Below, piece after piece: positions 40,816-49,701 of a DNA stretch of 49,877 nucleotides. Source of the DNA: Boseongicola sp. SB0665_bin_10 (lineage in GTDB: Bacteria; Pseudomonadota; Alphaproteobacteria; Rhodobacterales; Rhodobacteraceae); assembly GCA_009838075.1 (NCBI GenBank), contig VXSG01000038.1, positions 1-49,877 on the forward strand, given 5' to 3'. The position numbers and the translations under genes are program-made. The notes under the pieces were generated by a model, which saw nothing but the letters and a program-made list of their open reading frames with translations, did no database searches and was not told where the DNA came from. Numbering within the stretch: position 1 is the stretch's first letter; every line of letters starts with the position of its first letter.

Positions 40816-41127
40816 ATGCGCAACATCGCTGGCATTGCAGGACGGAACTTGAGACGTGCCGCGGCCCTTGTGGCGGTTCTTGCGCTGGCACTTGCGGCCT
40901 CCGTAGCCGACGCGGCGTTCATTCTCCAGGGACTGTCCGGCCATGCCGGACCGCCGAATTGCGCTGACCCCTACACGCGGAGCTGCGGGCGCCCGCACCC
41001 GGTGCCGCATGTTCCGGAGGGGGACGGCTCGTCAGGAGAGGAATCGATGTCCGTCACACCGGGTGTGTTGACCGAAGAGGCCGGCCAGCTTGGCAGAAAG
41101 AAGGGAGAGCCGGATGAAGAACAGTAA
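40816..41127 (+). CDS. Secreted small hypothetical protein
   Basis: A 103 aa protein with a clear signal peptide (LVAVLALALAASVADA). The mature part has Cys pair NCAD/SCGR and a Glu-rich tail. GGAGG lies eight bases before the ATG. It overlaps the next gene by 14 bases. Confidence 0.5.
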   Translation: MRNIAGIAGRNLRRAAALVAVLALALAASVADAAFILQGLSGHAGPPNCADPYTRSCGRPHPVPHVPEGDGSSGEESMSVTPGVLTEEAGQLGRKKGEPDEEQ

Positions 41128-41464
41128 GACAAATGAGTACGAGGGGAGCGACCTCGTCCCCCGTGCCGAGGTGGTGCTCGAGGAGTCTGGATCGCTCGCC
41201 TTCAGCGTGCGGCCGGAACTGCCGTTCGTTCCTCTTGGCATCCGCGCCGCGAAAGAGGGAATCCAGGTGTTCGGCGCCAGGCGCAAGGTGACGCTCCCGC
41301 TCGATGAAACCCTGGAGGACAAGTTCTTCAATCAGCATGGATCCCGGAGAAGCGCGCGCGACCTGCTCGACGCGGCGCCGGACGTCGCCCTGCATGAATT
41401 CAGCGCGGGCGACATGGATCCGGTACGATCGAACTACCTGGAAGTGGAAGAGATGGGCCTGTGA
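41114..41464 (+). CDS. Hypothetical protein
   Basis: A 116 aa acidic protein, GGGAG before the ATG at 41114. A strand-rich start (AEVVLEESGSLAFSVRPELPFVPLGI) leads to charged helices. It ends in a GTGA overlap with the decayed DnaQ-like gene. No family recognised. Confidence 0.45.
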   Translation: MKNSKTNEYEGSDLVPRAEVVLEESGSLAFSVRPELPFVPLGIRAAKEGIQVFGARRKVTLPLDETLEDKFFNQHGSRRSARDLLDAAPDVALHEFSAGDMDPVRSNYLEVEEMGL

Positions 41465-42177
41465 AGGAAGTCGACTGCCACCTCCAAAGGAATGCCGAAG
41501 TGGGAAACCAGTCGGATGGTGCCGGAGCAGGCTGGGGACCGAATGCGATCTTGTTTGCCGGGTTTGACGATGCGGTCGTGATCGCCGTCGAGACCACGGG
41601 CCGTGCCCCGAAGGGTGAAAGGCTCGGCTCCGTCGCGATGGTCCGTGCAAACTTCGGGAAGCTCAGGGACGTCGAGGACAAGCTGCATGGCGAGACTCTG
41701 CAGGTGGCGTTCAAGCCGGGGTGCCCGTTCGAGGAAGTGGCCGATCAGTTGCGGGAGTTCATCGGAACGCGCGCCGTCATCGCGCATGACGTGAAGTTTG
41801 CCAGGAAAGTCCTCGATGCAGAGTTCACGAAAGTTGGCGTCAGGACGCTCGATCGAAATCAGTGCTATTGCATCATGAGGCGGTTCTGGGACTTCAGTGG
41901 TCGCTATGGGCGTGCAAGCACGTTGGATGACGTCCTCTCGTGGTTGGGTCTCTTCGCGAGGCGGCGAGGGTGGCGGCTGACCAATGCGCTTGAAGACGTT
42001 CATCTGGCGTTCGTGGCTGCGTCGATGTTCTACAAGATCGACAATGGAATATCGATGCCTGGTGGCGAGCCCGGGCATGGTCCGAGCGGCACCGATCGCC
42101 GTTCATGGCCGTTCAACACGGCAGAAACTGTCGCCCTTGCAGCTGTCGTGTTCGCGCTGCTGGCGTGGTGGTTTTGA
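41461..42177 (+). CDS. DnaQ-like fold protein with catalytic residues lost and a C-terminal membrane tail
   Basis: A 238 aa relative of DEDDh exonucleases. Compared with the neighbour at 42320, exo I AVETTG has Ala42 where Asp is expected, exo II HDVKFARKV has Ala114 at the Asp position, and exo III NALEDVHLAF has Asn where the His should be. Only the Glu and one Asp remain, so it should not cut DNA. The last 20 residues (VALAAVVFALLAWWF) form a membrane tail. A non-catalytic binding or decoy role is inferred. GTG start within GTGA. Confidence 0.6.
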   Translation: MKEVDCHLQRNAEVGNQSDGAGAGWGPNAILFAGFDDAVVIAVETTGRAPKGERLGSVAMVRANFGKLRDVEDKLHGETLQVAFKPGCPFEEVADQLREFIGTRAVIAHDVKFARKVLDAEFTKVGVRTLDRNQCYCIMRRFWDFSGRYGRASTLDDVLSWLGLFARRRGWRLTNALEDVHLAFVAASMFYKIDNGISMPGGEPGHGPSGTDRRSWPFNTAETVALAAVVFALLAWWF

Positions 42178-42319
42178 CAGGAGCATTGCGTCTTCGCCTG
42201 TTGCGGCAACGCTTCTTTCCGGGCGCATTTCGGGTTTTCGCGGGACACGGATAGGCTCGTGTGGAGACACGGGAGAGCCGTCAGGCCGTTCGTGCGTGAT
42301 TCATCGGGGAGACGAGCTC

Positions 42320-43363
42320 ATGGCACTGACGAATGCGGAACGCCGAAGGAGGCTGGACGGGATCATCGCTGCGTGCCTGAAGAACGAGAGCACGACCCGG
42401 CTCCTCCACGAAAGCCTTGAACGGGTCGGGATTCAGGCGTTCACGACCGTGACGAAGGATGCCTTTCCGGTTCGCGAGACGGCGGAGGGCGAGGTTCGGA
42501 AAGGAGCCGTGCTCGATGTTGAGACGACAGGCCTGGATCCAAGGAAGGACCGGATTACCGAGCTGGCGATGCAGTTTTTCACCTACGACGATCATGGCAT
42601 CCTGGTGCTGGGGGAATCCTACGTTTCCTTCAACGATCCAGGCATCGCGATTCCCGAAGAGGTCACGGCGCTGACGGGAATCACGGATGACATGGTCAAG
42701 GGGGAGAGCATCGACGTTCCGGCAGTGAAGTTGATGATCAACGATGTCGACATGATCATCGCTCACAATGCAGCGTTCGACCGCCGGATGGTGGAAGCGA
42801 ACCTGCCTGAGTGCGGATTCGACAAGAAGGATTGGCATTGCTCGACGAACCAGGTCGACTGGCTGGCGCGCGGCACCGGTGGACGATCCATGGAGATCCT
42901 GGCGGCGCGGATGAAGCTCGCATATGGCGCTCACCGGGCGCATGACGACTGCCTGGCCACCTTGTTCGTCCTGGCTGACCGGAGCGGGGACGAGTCTCCA
43001 TTCGCGGAAATGCGGCGGAATGGGGAGGCTCCGAGCATGCTCGTTGTTGCCAAAGGATCCCCGTTCGAGACAAAGGACGCTTTGAAGGCCGCCGGCTACA
43101 GCTGGGATCCGGACGGCGAGTCCACAGGCGGCTACAAGGCCTGGTGGAAGGAGATTGAGGCGACTGGCGAAGCGAAGGGACGGGAAGCCGGATTCCTGCG
43201 GGACAAGGTGTATGGCGGCGACGTGACTGTTCCGGCATTTCTCGTTGATCCCCGGAGCCGCTATTCCGGTCGGTTGGTGGTGAAGGAACAGTTCCAGACT
43301 GCCACGCTTGGCCTGGACCAGTCTCTTGAGGCGGGCACGGGAACGGACGCCCTGGAAATGTGA
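42320..43363 (+). CDS. DnaQ-type 3'-5' exonuclease (DEDDh)
   Basis: A 347 aa protein with an intact exonuclease core: exo I LDVETTG (Asp66, Glu68), exo II AHNAAFDRR (Asp154) and exo III HRAHDDCLAT (His205, Asp210). It trims single-stranded 3' ends or proofreads. A C-terminal segment (DALKAAGYSWDPDGESTGGYKAW) is a small extra domain of the kind often joined to such exonucleases. The ATG at 42320 has GGGGAG upstream; the longer frame to 41984 is discarded. Confidence 0.8.
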   Translation: MALTNAERRRRLDGIIAACLKNESTTRLLHESLERVGIQAFTTVTKDAFPVRETAEGEVRKGAVLDVETTGLDPRKDRITELAMQFFTYDDHGILVLGESYVSFNDPGIAIPEEVTALTGITDDMVKGESIDVPAVKLMINDVDMIIAHNAAFDRRMVEANLPECGFDKKDWHCSTNQVDWLARGTGGRSMEILAARMKLAYGAHRAHDDCLATLFVLADRSGDESPFAEMRRNGEAPSMLVVAKGSPFETKDALKAAGYSWDPDGESTGGYKAWWKEIEATGEAKGREAGFLRDKVYGGDVTVPAFLVDPRSRYSGRLVVKEQFQTATLGLDQSLEAGTGTDALEM

Positions 43364-43375
43364 CCGTGACAAGAG

Positions 43376-43450
43376 TGGAGCGGGCGGGTGGGAATCGAAC
43401 CCCCGTCTTGAGCCCGGAAAGCTCACGCTCTTCCATTGAGCTACGCCCGC
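43376..43450 (-). tRNA. tRNA-Gly(UCC), one base longer than usual
   Basis: The minus strand folds as a tRNA with acceptor GCGGGCG pairing CGCCCGC, D-arm GCTC/GAGC, anticodon stem TGAGC/GCTCA with loop TTTCCGG (anticodon TCC, glycine), T-loop TTCGATT and an encoded CCA (43376-43378). Total length is 75 where tRNA-Gly with CCA is usually 74: the T-stem 3' side reads CCCACC, so one A is probably bulged. It may be functional or slightly decayed. Such tRNAs are classical integration sites of elements. Confidence 0.8.
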
Positions 43451-43532
43451 GCTTGCACGACCTATTCCGGGGAGTCGCATCGGTCAAGCAGTTGCGCGTT
43501 TCGCGAAGCAAGTCTGAATGCGAAGACCCTTG

Positions 43533-43561
43533 CTGACATAATGGCGTCGATGCGGTATGGT
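43533..43561 (+). promoter_or_regulatory. Sigma70-like promoter of the ATPase paralogue
   Basis: CTGACA (43533-43538), 17-base spacer, TATGGT (43556-43561), 33 bases before the ATG. It mirrors the promoter of the intact copy at 7269-7297. Confidence 0.55.
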
Positions 43562-43594
43562 TCTGCCGCACTAAAGGGGCCGCTGGAGACAGGG

Positions 43595-44892
43595 ATGTCC
43601 GATATCGACCTAGAAGGTCTGAACAGGTTCGCGAAGGCTGGCGATCGTGACGCTCCGCCCTACTTTGCTGGCCGGCAAGAAGTCCTGGAAGACATCGAGC
43701 ACGCCGCAGGAGAATGCTGGCGTGCGTGGCAGGACAGCCGTCGCACGACACCTGGTGCCACGCGCGTGATCCAAGGTGCGCCTGACGCTGGCAAAAGTTC
43801 GCTCCTGATGCACTTGGAGCGCAGTTGGTCTGGGCCGGGTGGTGGCGCGCCTGCGATGCTGCTGCTGCGCGATCCCACGGATTTCATGAACGGCAAGGCG
43901 TTCGCCGAGCGGCTGGTCAACATGCTTCGGCCCGGTCGGGGCAAGGAGATCCGAACCGAGATCAGCAAGAGTTGGCAACTGCAGGGACGTGTGCCGGGTG
44001 TTGGGGGGCAGCTTGGCGAGGAGTCGAGGACCGGCATTCCCGACGACCCGATAAATGCGGTCCTCGCCCATGTCCCAGGAGAGACATGGACGTCGCCCGT
44101 GGTGATTGCCATTGACGAGTTTCAAGCCGCGGTGGGCGACGAAACGTCGCCACACGCCATGGTGCTGCGGAAGCTGCACACCCAGGACTACGCAGCCCCG
44201 GTCGTGACCGTCCTCGCAGGCCTGAGCGACACGCGCTCGACGGTCGACCGGCTCGGCATTTCGAGAGCGAGCATCGACGCCGTGTCGGCGCTCGGATGCA
44301 TGAGTGAGGCTGAGACCGAAAACCTCATCGAGGGCTGGAGCGCACATTTCGGCCTGCCGGATGGGCATTGGCAGGTGACCATGCTTGAACTGGCCAGGGC
44401 CGGAGATTTCTGGCCAGCCCATGTCCGGAACGCACTCGCGTCCTTCGCGGAGGAGGTGGTGCGGCTCGAAGGCGACTGAGCTACGTTGACATGCACCGCG
44501 TGGACCAGCGCGCGCATGAGAGACGCCAGAAGTATTGCCAGTTGCGGATGAGCAGCGAGATGAAGGATTCAGAACTGCTGCTTGGCGCGGTCGTCGCGGA
44601 CTTGCGCACGGGCATGCGGATCGAGGATGTCAAGAACCTGATCAACAAGCATGCCGATCCCGCGTCGGATGACGTCATGTGGCAATTGCCGAAGGATATG
44701 GACGCCCACGACTACTACCGCCACATCCTGCACCGCGGCGTCATTCAGGAGGATGGCACGAAGGTCACGACGCCGATCCCGGGCTTCCGAAGATGGATCA
44801 TCGAGAACTGCACGGCGCAGCCCGCGGCGGAAGCGGAGGCGGATCCCACCGCAATTCTCGATCCCTACGCTCCTCCTTCACCATTCGATTGA
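43595..44892 (+). pseudogene. Frameshifted paralogue of the AAA ATPase
   Basis: The product is strongly similar to the 7333-8643 ATPase along its full length, with Walker A GAPDAGKSS and Walker B VVIAIDEF kept. At 44477-44479 the frame meets TGA (EGD stop), while the intact copy continues through DITLVDMQ. Adding one A after GAC gives D-M-S-Y-V-D-M and joins the rest to the end at 44892, so a single-base deletion broke the gene. The first part (43595-44479, 294 codons) could still be translated and would lose the C-terminal third. GGAG lies seven bases before the ATG. Confidence 0.75.
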
Positions 44893-45026
44893 AGGACGTT
44901 TCTTTCGCGCTTGGATTTACCTTTCTGGCCCCGCCTTCGTGGCGGGAGTGAGTTTTGTTGCTCTTGGATCTTTTCTGCATCTTGGATGCGAGAGCTTTCG
45001 GGATGCTTTTGGGGCTGCAATGCTCG

Positions 45027-45458
45027 TCAACCATCATCAACGTCATCGGAGAATTCGAGCTGTTCAGGCAAGGTCGCGCCTGTGACCAAAGTTCTGTCTA
45101 CGGTGAGCACGATGGAGGATGCGATAACGCTCACAATCAGGGCCGCGATCCATGCCCGATGGGCGAACAGCCTTCGGTACAGTTTTTCCTTCAAGGGGAG
45201 GGAATCGTAGTATTCCTTCCATATCAAGTGGATTGCCGGATCCAGTCGGTTGCAGTCGATTTCTTTACCCGACGTTCCTCCCTTAATGAAGACGGCAATG
45301 TGTGGCTTGCCATTGGCCCCGAGCGAGAATTGCCCAATGTGGGTGCCTCGATACGCCTCCAAGACTCTTCCGGAGATCGGACATGCTGTGTGCCAGCCGG
45401 ACGTCTCCTTGGTGTCCCTGATCGGGGTCATCTCTACCCAATACAGTGGTTCGATCAT
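45027..45458 (-). CDS. Single-span membrane protein
   Basis: A 143 aa protein. The N-terminal 95 aa are soluble (three Cys), then a hydrophobic helix (WIAALIVSVIASSIVLTV) and an acidic tail. GAAGG lies five bases before the ATG at 45458. No family recognised. It is divergent from the restriction-modification operon and AT-richer than the transfer genes. Confidence 0.5.
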   Translation of the reverse strand: MIEPLYWVEMTPIRDTKETSGWHTACPISGRVLEAYRGTHIGQFSLGANGKPHIAVFIKGGTSGKEIDCNRLDPAIHLIWKEYYDSLPLKEKLYRRLFAHRAWIAALIVSVIASSIVLTVDRTLVTGATLPEQLEFSDDVDDG

Positions 45459-45780
45459 TCGACCTTCGCTTCTTCATCAAATCTCATGTGAACCCGATGT
45501 AGGATCCTTGTGCCACGTGATCAATGTACAGACGTGGCCCGACAGACCGGTCCCAGCCACGACGCGGAGCGTCCACTTTTGGGATCCGGTTGACCCCGTG
45601 ACATGCGATGCCGATGCCATGACAGCCTTCATCCACAGTTCATGCAGAAGAGCCTGTGTTGTGTCCGAACGACACACCTTCGTAGGCATTATGCTATGAC
45701 ATCGCTGAACGGACCCAAAGAGACGGGACATGCAGAATTTCGCAATGGACAGCCGTTTGTTGCTGCAATAAACATCACTC
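45459..45780. other. Intergenic region, no gene seen, one dyad
   Basis: This divergent 322-base region between a membrane protein gene and the restriction-modification operon has no convincing frame; a 116-codon minus frame across it looks like chance. It holds an inverted repeat TGTGTC-cgaac-GACACA (45660-45676), about 105 bases before the regulator ATG, and a TATGCT -10-like box at 45690-45695. The dyad may be the operator for the ribbon-helix-helix protein. Confidence 0.45.
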
Positions 45781-46008
45781 ATGGCAAGGCCCAGAGGCAG
45801 GATCAAGACCGCGCGCGTGACGGTCAACCTGGACGACCGGGCGTATTCCGCGCTTCAGACCATTGCGGATCACGAGGATGCGCCGGTCGCGCAAATAGCG
45901 CGTCGCGCCATCATGGATTTCCTTGTTCGCGAAGGATCGAGGGTGCAGCAGCCGGTGCTTCCGCTGAGAGGATCTTTCGCGAGACAGTCCGCGGAGGAGC
46001 GTCGATGA
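45781..46008 (+). CDS. Ribbon-helix-helix regulator of the restriction-modification operon
   Basis: A 75 aa protein. ARVTVNLDDRAYSALQTIADHEDAPVAQIARRAIMDFLVRE follows the ribbon-helix-helix plan (here shown by its parts: strand ARVTVNL, then two helices). Such small proteins repress their own operon. It overlaps the first methyltransferase by ATGA. It may time methylase and endonuclease synthesis, as controller proteins do in other systems. Confidence 0.65.
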   Translation: MARPRGRIKTARVTVNLDDRAYSALQTIADHEDAPVAQIARRAIMDFLVREGSRVQQPVLPLRGSFARQSAEERR

Positions 46009-47162
46009 CTGTGGTTCCGAATTCCGCGCCGGTCAATCTTCCTGACATTGGCTCCCTTGCCGAGATAGATTGGGATTTTCCGGAGCGGATGAGCCACAGC
46101 GGCATTGAAGGGATTCATCCGTATCCCGCGAAATTCGTGACGGAGCTCCCGCGGACCCTTCTGAAGCTGCTGCCACTGCCTCGCAACACCGCGGTTCTTG
46201 ATCCATTCTGCGGCAGCGGAACCACGCTTGTCGAAAGCCAGCGGTTGGGCGTGCCGTCCGTCGGCGTCGACCTGAACCCGATCGCCTGCCTGATGACGCG
46301 GGTGAAGACCTCGCCGCTGCCCCCGGAATTCGGGAAGTGGGCAAGGAGGGTCGCGTCCGCGGCCAGGCGTGTCGGCGAACCCGAGGTGCCTGACATTCCG
46401 CGGCTGGATCACTGGTTCAACGGTCAGGTCCAGTCTGCGCTCGCGGCCCTGTCGACGGAGATCTCCGCGACGCCTTCGGTCCAGCAAGACGCACTGAGAC
46501 TGGCTCTCTCGAGCATCATCGTTCGCGTCTCCAACCAGGAAAGCGACACGCGCTACGCCGCCGTGGACAAGGGGTCTACGTCCGAAGACGTGTACCGGGG
46601 GTTCCTTCGCGCGGCCCATGGCCTGGAGGACGCGTTGCACGACCGCGACTATCCTTTCGCGCCAGCGACCGTTATCGAAGGAGACGTCTTGGAGACCCGG
46701 CATTCCGACATCGGGAAGAGGATCGGGATGGTCATCACCTCCCCACCGTATCCGAATGCCTACGAGTACTGGCTCTATCACAAGTACCGAATGTACTGGC
46801 TTGGATATGATCCCTTGAGAGTAAGGAGCAGGGAGATCGGGGCACGAGCCCACTTCTTCAAGAGAAACCACCATACCGCGGACGACTTCGCAAGGCAGAT
46901 GCAGCAAACCTTGCAACTGATCGGGCAGGTGATGGTCAGGGAGGGTTTCGCCTGCTTCGTGATCGGCCGCTCCCGCATTCACGGCCAGGACGTGGACAAC
47001 GCACGGGTGCTGGAGGACGTTGCGACCGCGGCCGGATTTGAACGCGTGTTCAGTGCCGAACGTGTGCTGGCCGCCACGCGGAAGTCGTTCAACCTTTCTC
47101 ATGCGAACATTAGGACGGAAACGGTGTTGGTCCTGAGGAGACGGTCGGCGCGATGCGACTGA
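46005..47162 (+). CDS. DNA (cytosine-N4)-type methyltransferase 1
   Basis: A 385 aa enzyme. Motif I, the AdoMet site, is DPFCGSGTT (66-74); the catalytic motif IV is SPPYP (246-250). SPPY is typical of N4-cytosine methylases, and the gap of about 170 aa after motif I holds the target recognition region. It protects the host DNA against the linked endonuclease. It overlaps the regulator and the second methylase by 4 and 10 bases. Two methylases fit an asymmetric target with one per strand. Confidence 0.82.
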   Translation: MTVVPNSAPVNLPDIGSLAEIDWDFPERMSHSGIEGIHPYPAKFVTELPRTLLKLLPLPRNTAVLDPFCGSGTTLVESQRLGVPSVGVDLNPIACLMTRVKTSPLPPEFGKWARRVASAARRVGEPEVPDIPRLDHWFNGQVQSALAALSTEISATPSVQQDALRLALSSIIVRVSNQESDTRYAAVDKGSTSEDVYRGFLRAAHGLEDALHDRDYPFAPATVIEGDVLETRHSDIGKRIGMVITSPPYPNAYEYWLYHKYRMYWLGYDPLRVRSREIGARAHFFKRNHHTADDFARQMQQTLQLIGQVMVREGFACFVIGRSRIHGQDVDNARVLEDVATAAGFERVFSAERVLAATRKSFNLSHANIRTETVLVLRRRSARCD

Positions 47163-48628
47163 CCTGGCACGACTACAGGTACTACCCTTACGAACGGGAG
47201 CTGGCCCGTCGCGAGATTGCAGGACTGTTCGCGAACCCCCGTCTCGCCGAGGCGCACAACGGCGTGGAGCTGCATGCGGATCCCGACCATCGGCTGGTGG
47301 ATCGTCTCACGTACTTTTCCAAGGCCGTCAACGGGACGTGCACGCTGCACACGGCACAAAGCCGTCTGGAGGGCGCGGTCCGGCGCGGGAAGTCGAGGCA
47401 GGCAACGCGATATTCGGTGCATGGCATGCACGAATACAAGGGGAAGTTCAATCCTCAGGTGGTCCGTGCGATGCTGAACATCTTCAACGTCGGGCAAGAT
47501 CAGACGGTGCTCGACCCGTTCTGCGGGAGCGGCACGACATTGGTGGAGTGTTCGCACATCGGCGCGAAGTCCTGCGGCGTGGACTTGAACCCCTTCGCGG
47601 TGTTCCTGACAAACGCGAAACTTCTGGCGTTGTCCTTTCCCGCTTCCAGGTTGATGAACATCCTGAAGGAGTTGGAACTCGCGATTGCCAGCACCACGGG
47701 GGACGAAGCGCCGGATGACGACAACGAAAGATGCCGGTACCTTCGTTCGTGGTTCTCTCATGAAGTCCTGTCGTCGATTGAGACGGTGCGACGGCTGACG
47801 GAGCGCGTGGCGGGAGACGTCTCCCCCGTCTTCCTGAGCATTGCCAGCAACCTGCTGCGCGACTACTCGCTCCAGGATCCGAAGGATCTGCGCATTCGCC
47901 GCCGGAGGTCGCCACTGCCTGAAACGTCGTTCGAAGACACCTTCATTGCAGGTGCACGTGAGTGCATCGACCGCATCGGAGCGACGCAGGAGATTCTGGG
48001 AATGCGGCCCCGGCTCGGCCAGGCCTGTCTTTCCGACGCGGCCAGCCTGGATTTGACGGAGACCTATGATGCCGCCATCACGAGCCCTCCCTACGCCATG
48101 GCGCTTCCTTACATCGACACGCAGCGGCTCTCGCTGGTCTGGCTGGATCTCGCGAAACCCCGGGACATCAGCGGGCTCGAGGCGGAGTTGATTGGGAGTC
48201 GCGAGATGCGGGGAAGTCCGCGGCGCAGTCTGGCGGACGCTCTGACCGACAACCATTCGGGGCTGCCGGATGCGCAGGCAGGGTTCTGTGTGCAGCTTCA
48301 GGACATGGTCGGCCGGGAAGACGGATTCCGCCGGCAAGCCGTGCCCGTGCTGCTCTACCGCTACTTCGCCTCGATGATGCGGAGCTTTCGGGCAGTTCGC
48401 GGAACCATGAGACCACGCGCGCCCTTCGCGCTGATCGTGGGTCACAATCACACGGTGCTTGACGGTGTCCGGCGCGACATAGACACTCCGGCACATCTGG
48501 CAGGCCTCGCGTCGCACTCCGGCTGGTTGGTCGAGGAAAGCGTCCCGCTCCAGACCTATCGGCGATACGGATACCACATGAACAATGCGGTGGGCGCGGA
48601 AACCCTGCTTGTCCTGAGGAAGCCGTGA
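47153..48628 (+). CDS. DNA (cytosine-N4)-type methyltransferase 2
   Basis: A 491 aa enzyme with motif I DPFCGSGTT (121-129) and motif IV SPPYA (311-315). It is about 100 aa longer than the first, chiefly at the N-terminus. The DPFCGSGTT region is near-identical to that of methylase 1, but the rest differs. With the first methylase it should modify the two strands of one asymmetric target. Overlaps the endonuclease by four bases (GTGA). Confidence 0.82.
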   Translation: MRLTWHDYRYYPYERELARREIAGLFANPRLAEAHNGVELHADPDHRLVDRLTYFSKAVNGTCTLHTAQSRLEGAVRRGKSRQATRYSVHGMHEYKGKFNPQVVRAMLNIFNVGQDQTVLDPFCGSGTTLVECSHIGAKSCGVDLNPFAVFLTNAKLLALSFPASRLMNILKELELAIASTTGDEAPDDDNERCRYLRSWFSHEVLSSIETVRRLTERVAGDVSPVFLSIASNLLRDYSLQDPKDLRIRRRRSPLPETSFEDTFIAGARECIDRIGATQEILGMRPRLGQACLSDAASLDLTETYDAAITSPPYAMALPYIDTQRLSLVWLDLAKPRDISGLEAELIGSREMRGSPRRSLADALTDNHSGLPDAQAGFCVQLQDMVGREDGFRRQAVPVLLYRYFASMMRSFRAVRGTMRPRAPFALIVGHNHTVLDGVRRDIDTPAHLAGLASHSGWLVEESVPLQTYRRYGYHMNNAVGAETLLVLRKP

Positions 48629-49701
48629 ACGAGCTGGCGGTTCATCCGAACGTCTACGCGACCGGCGGCAGCAAGGGCCTGGTGCCGATCCTGGAACGCG
48701 TGTGGCTTCGCGAACAGCAGGTGGGCGACGGGACGTACTACATTGTCTCCGGCTTTGCCAACTACAATGGTGGAGTGCGCTTCTTCCCCGTTTTCCGCCG
48801 GCACGTAGAGCATGGCGGGAAGGTTGTGGCGATTTTCGGGGGAAACGCGCGGCAGCGGCTGACAAGCCGCCAGGTAGTTCAGGAGATGCTGGAGTGCGGG
48901 GTCGATGTGCATGTCGTCAATCGCAAGCGTCTGATGCATGCCAAGAGCTACGGATCCCGGACGCCCGAAGGCGAAATGCTGGTCGTCACCAGCGGGAATT
49001 TCACTGGCCCGGGCATGGCGCAGAACGTGGAAATGTCACTGATGCTGGACCGTCCCACCACGAAGTCCATGGGCTTCTCGTGGGAGGGCTTGGTGAAGGG
49101 CATGTTCTCGCAGAACTGGGAGCTTTACCGCCCTCGCCTCGATGACATGGACGCGCCGGTCTGGCAGCTGCTCTATGACGAACGCAAGGCGGACCTGATT
49201 CTCGACGAGACCAACGAGGTCACGCTGGTCATCCGGCTCGGACACGCCGACACGGTCCGCGTCAATGCTGCTCCGGGCTCCGACGCTGGAAGGGGCACGC
49301 AGTATTTCTGGCTTAGCAAGGACTGCTACGATTTCTTTCCGGCGCTCACGATCCCCAACAGGCGAGGCTTGAAGAGGACGTACTCCTGCCAAGTCAGCAT
49401 GAGATTCGTTGATCTGGATCAGGAGCATCCCGTTCGAGTCACGTTTGAAGCGGAAAACAATCTGGACTTCCGGCTTGGGACGGGTCCCCTTCGCCATACA
49501 GGGCTGGCACGAGAGGGAGACATTGCCGCGATATCGAGGGTGGGCGAAAGCAGCTATGAGTTGAGGCTTTTTCGACAGTCAACCAAGACTGGAAGGGACC
49601 TGATGAAGCATGCGGTGAACTTCATTGGTCATCAGGGAAAGCGCTACGGGTTTATGGCGAACCAACGTTTTGAACGCGTGTCGGGTAGGAGTGTTGGATA
49701 A
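48625..49701 (+). CDS. BfiI-like phospholipase-D-type restriction endonuclease
   Basis: A 358 aa protein from a GTG start. The PLD-type site has His105 and Lys107 in MHAKSYG, Asn125 in TSGNFTG and Glu136 in QNVE. BfiI, a type IIS enzyme that works without metal, is also 358 aa with His105 as its catalytic residue, from memory. The C-terminal 170 aa read as strand-rich DNA-binding domain (KRTYSCQVSMRFVDLDQ, FRLGTGPLRHTG), like BfiI's B3-like domain. It cuts unmodified DNA. It is the last gene of a four-gene unit; nothing follows to the window end. Confidence 0.82.
   Translation: MNELAVHPNVYATGGSKGLVPILERVWLREQQVGDGTYYIVSGFANYNGGVRFFPVFRRHVEHGGKVVAIFGGNARQRLTSRQVVQEMLECGVDVHVVNRKRLMHAKSYGSRTPEGEMLVVTSGNFTGPGMAQNVEMSLMLDRPTTKSMGFSWEGLVKGMFSQNWELYRPRLDDMDAPVWQLLYDERKADLILDETNEVTLVIRLGHADTVRVNAAPGSDAGRGTQYFWLSKDCYDFFPALTIPNRRGLKRTYSCQVSMRFVDLDQEHPVRVTFEAENNLDFRLGTGPLRHTGLAREGDIAAISRVGESSYELRLFRQSTKTGRDLMKHAVNFIGHQGKRYGFMANQRFERVSGRSVG

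Noticed and set aside
45477-45827. 116-codon minus-strand frame upstream of the RM operon
   Set aside because: Overlaps the regulator start and promoter-like dyad, and has no domain features.
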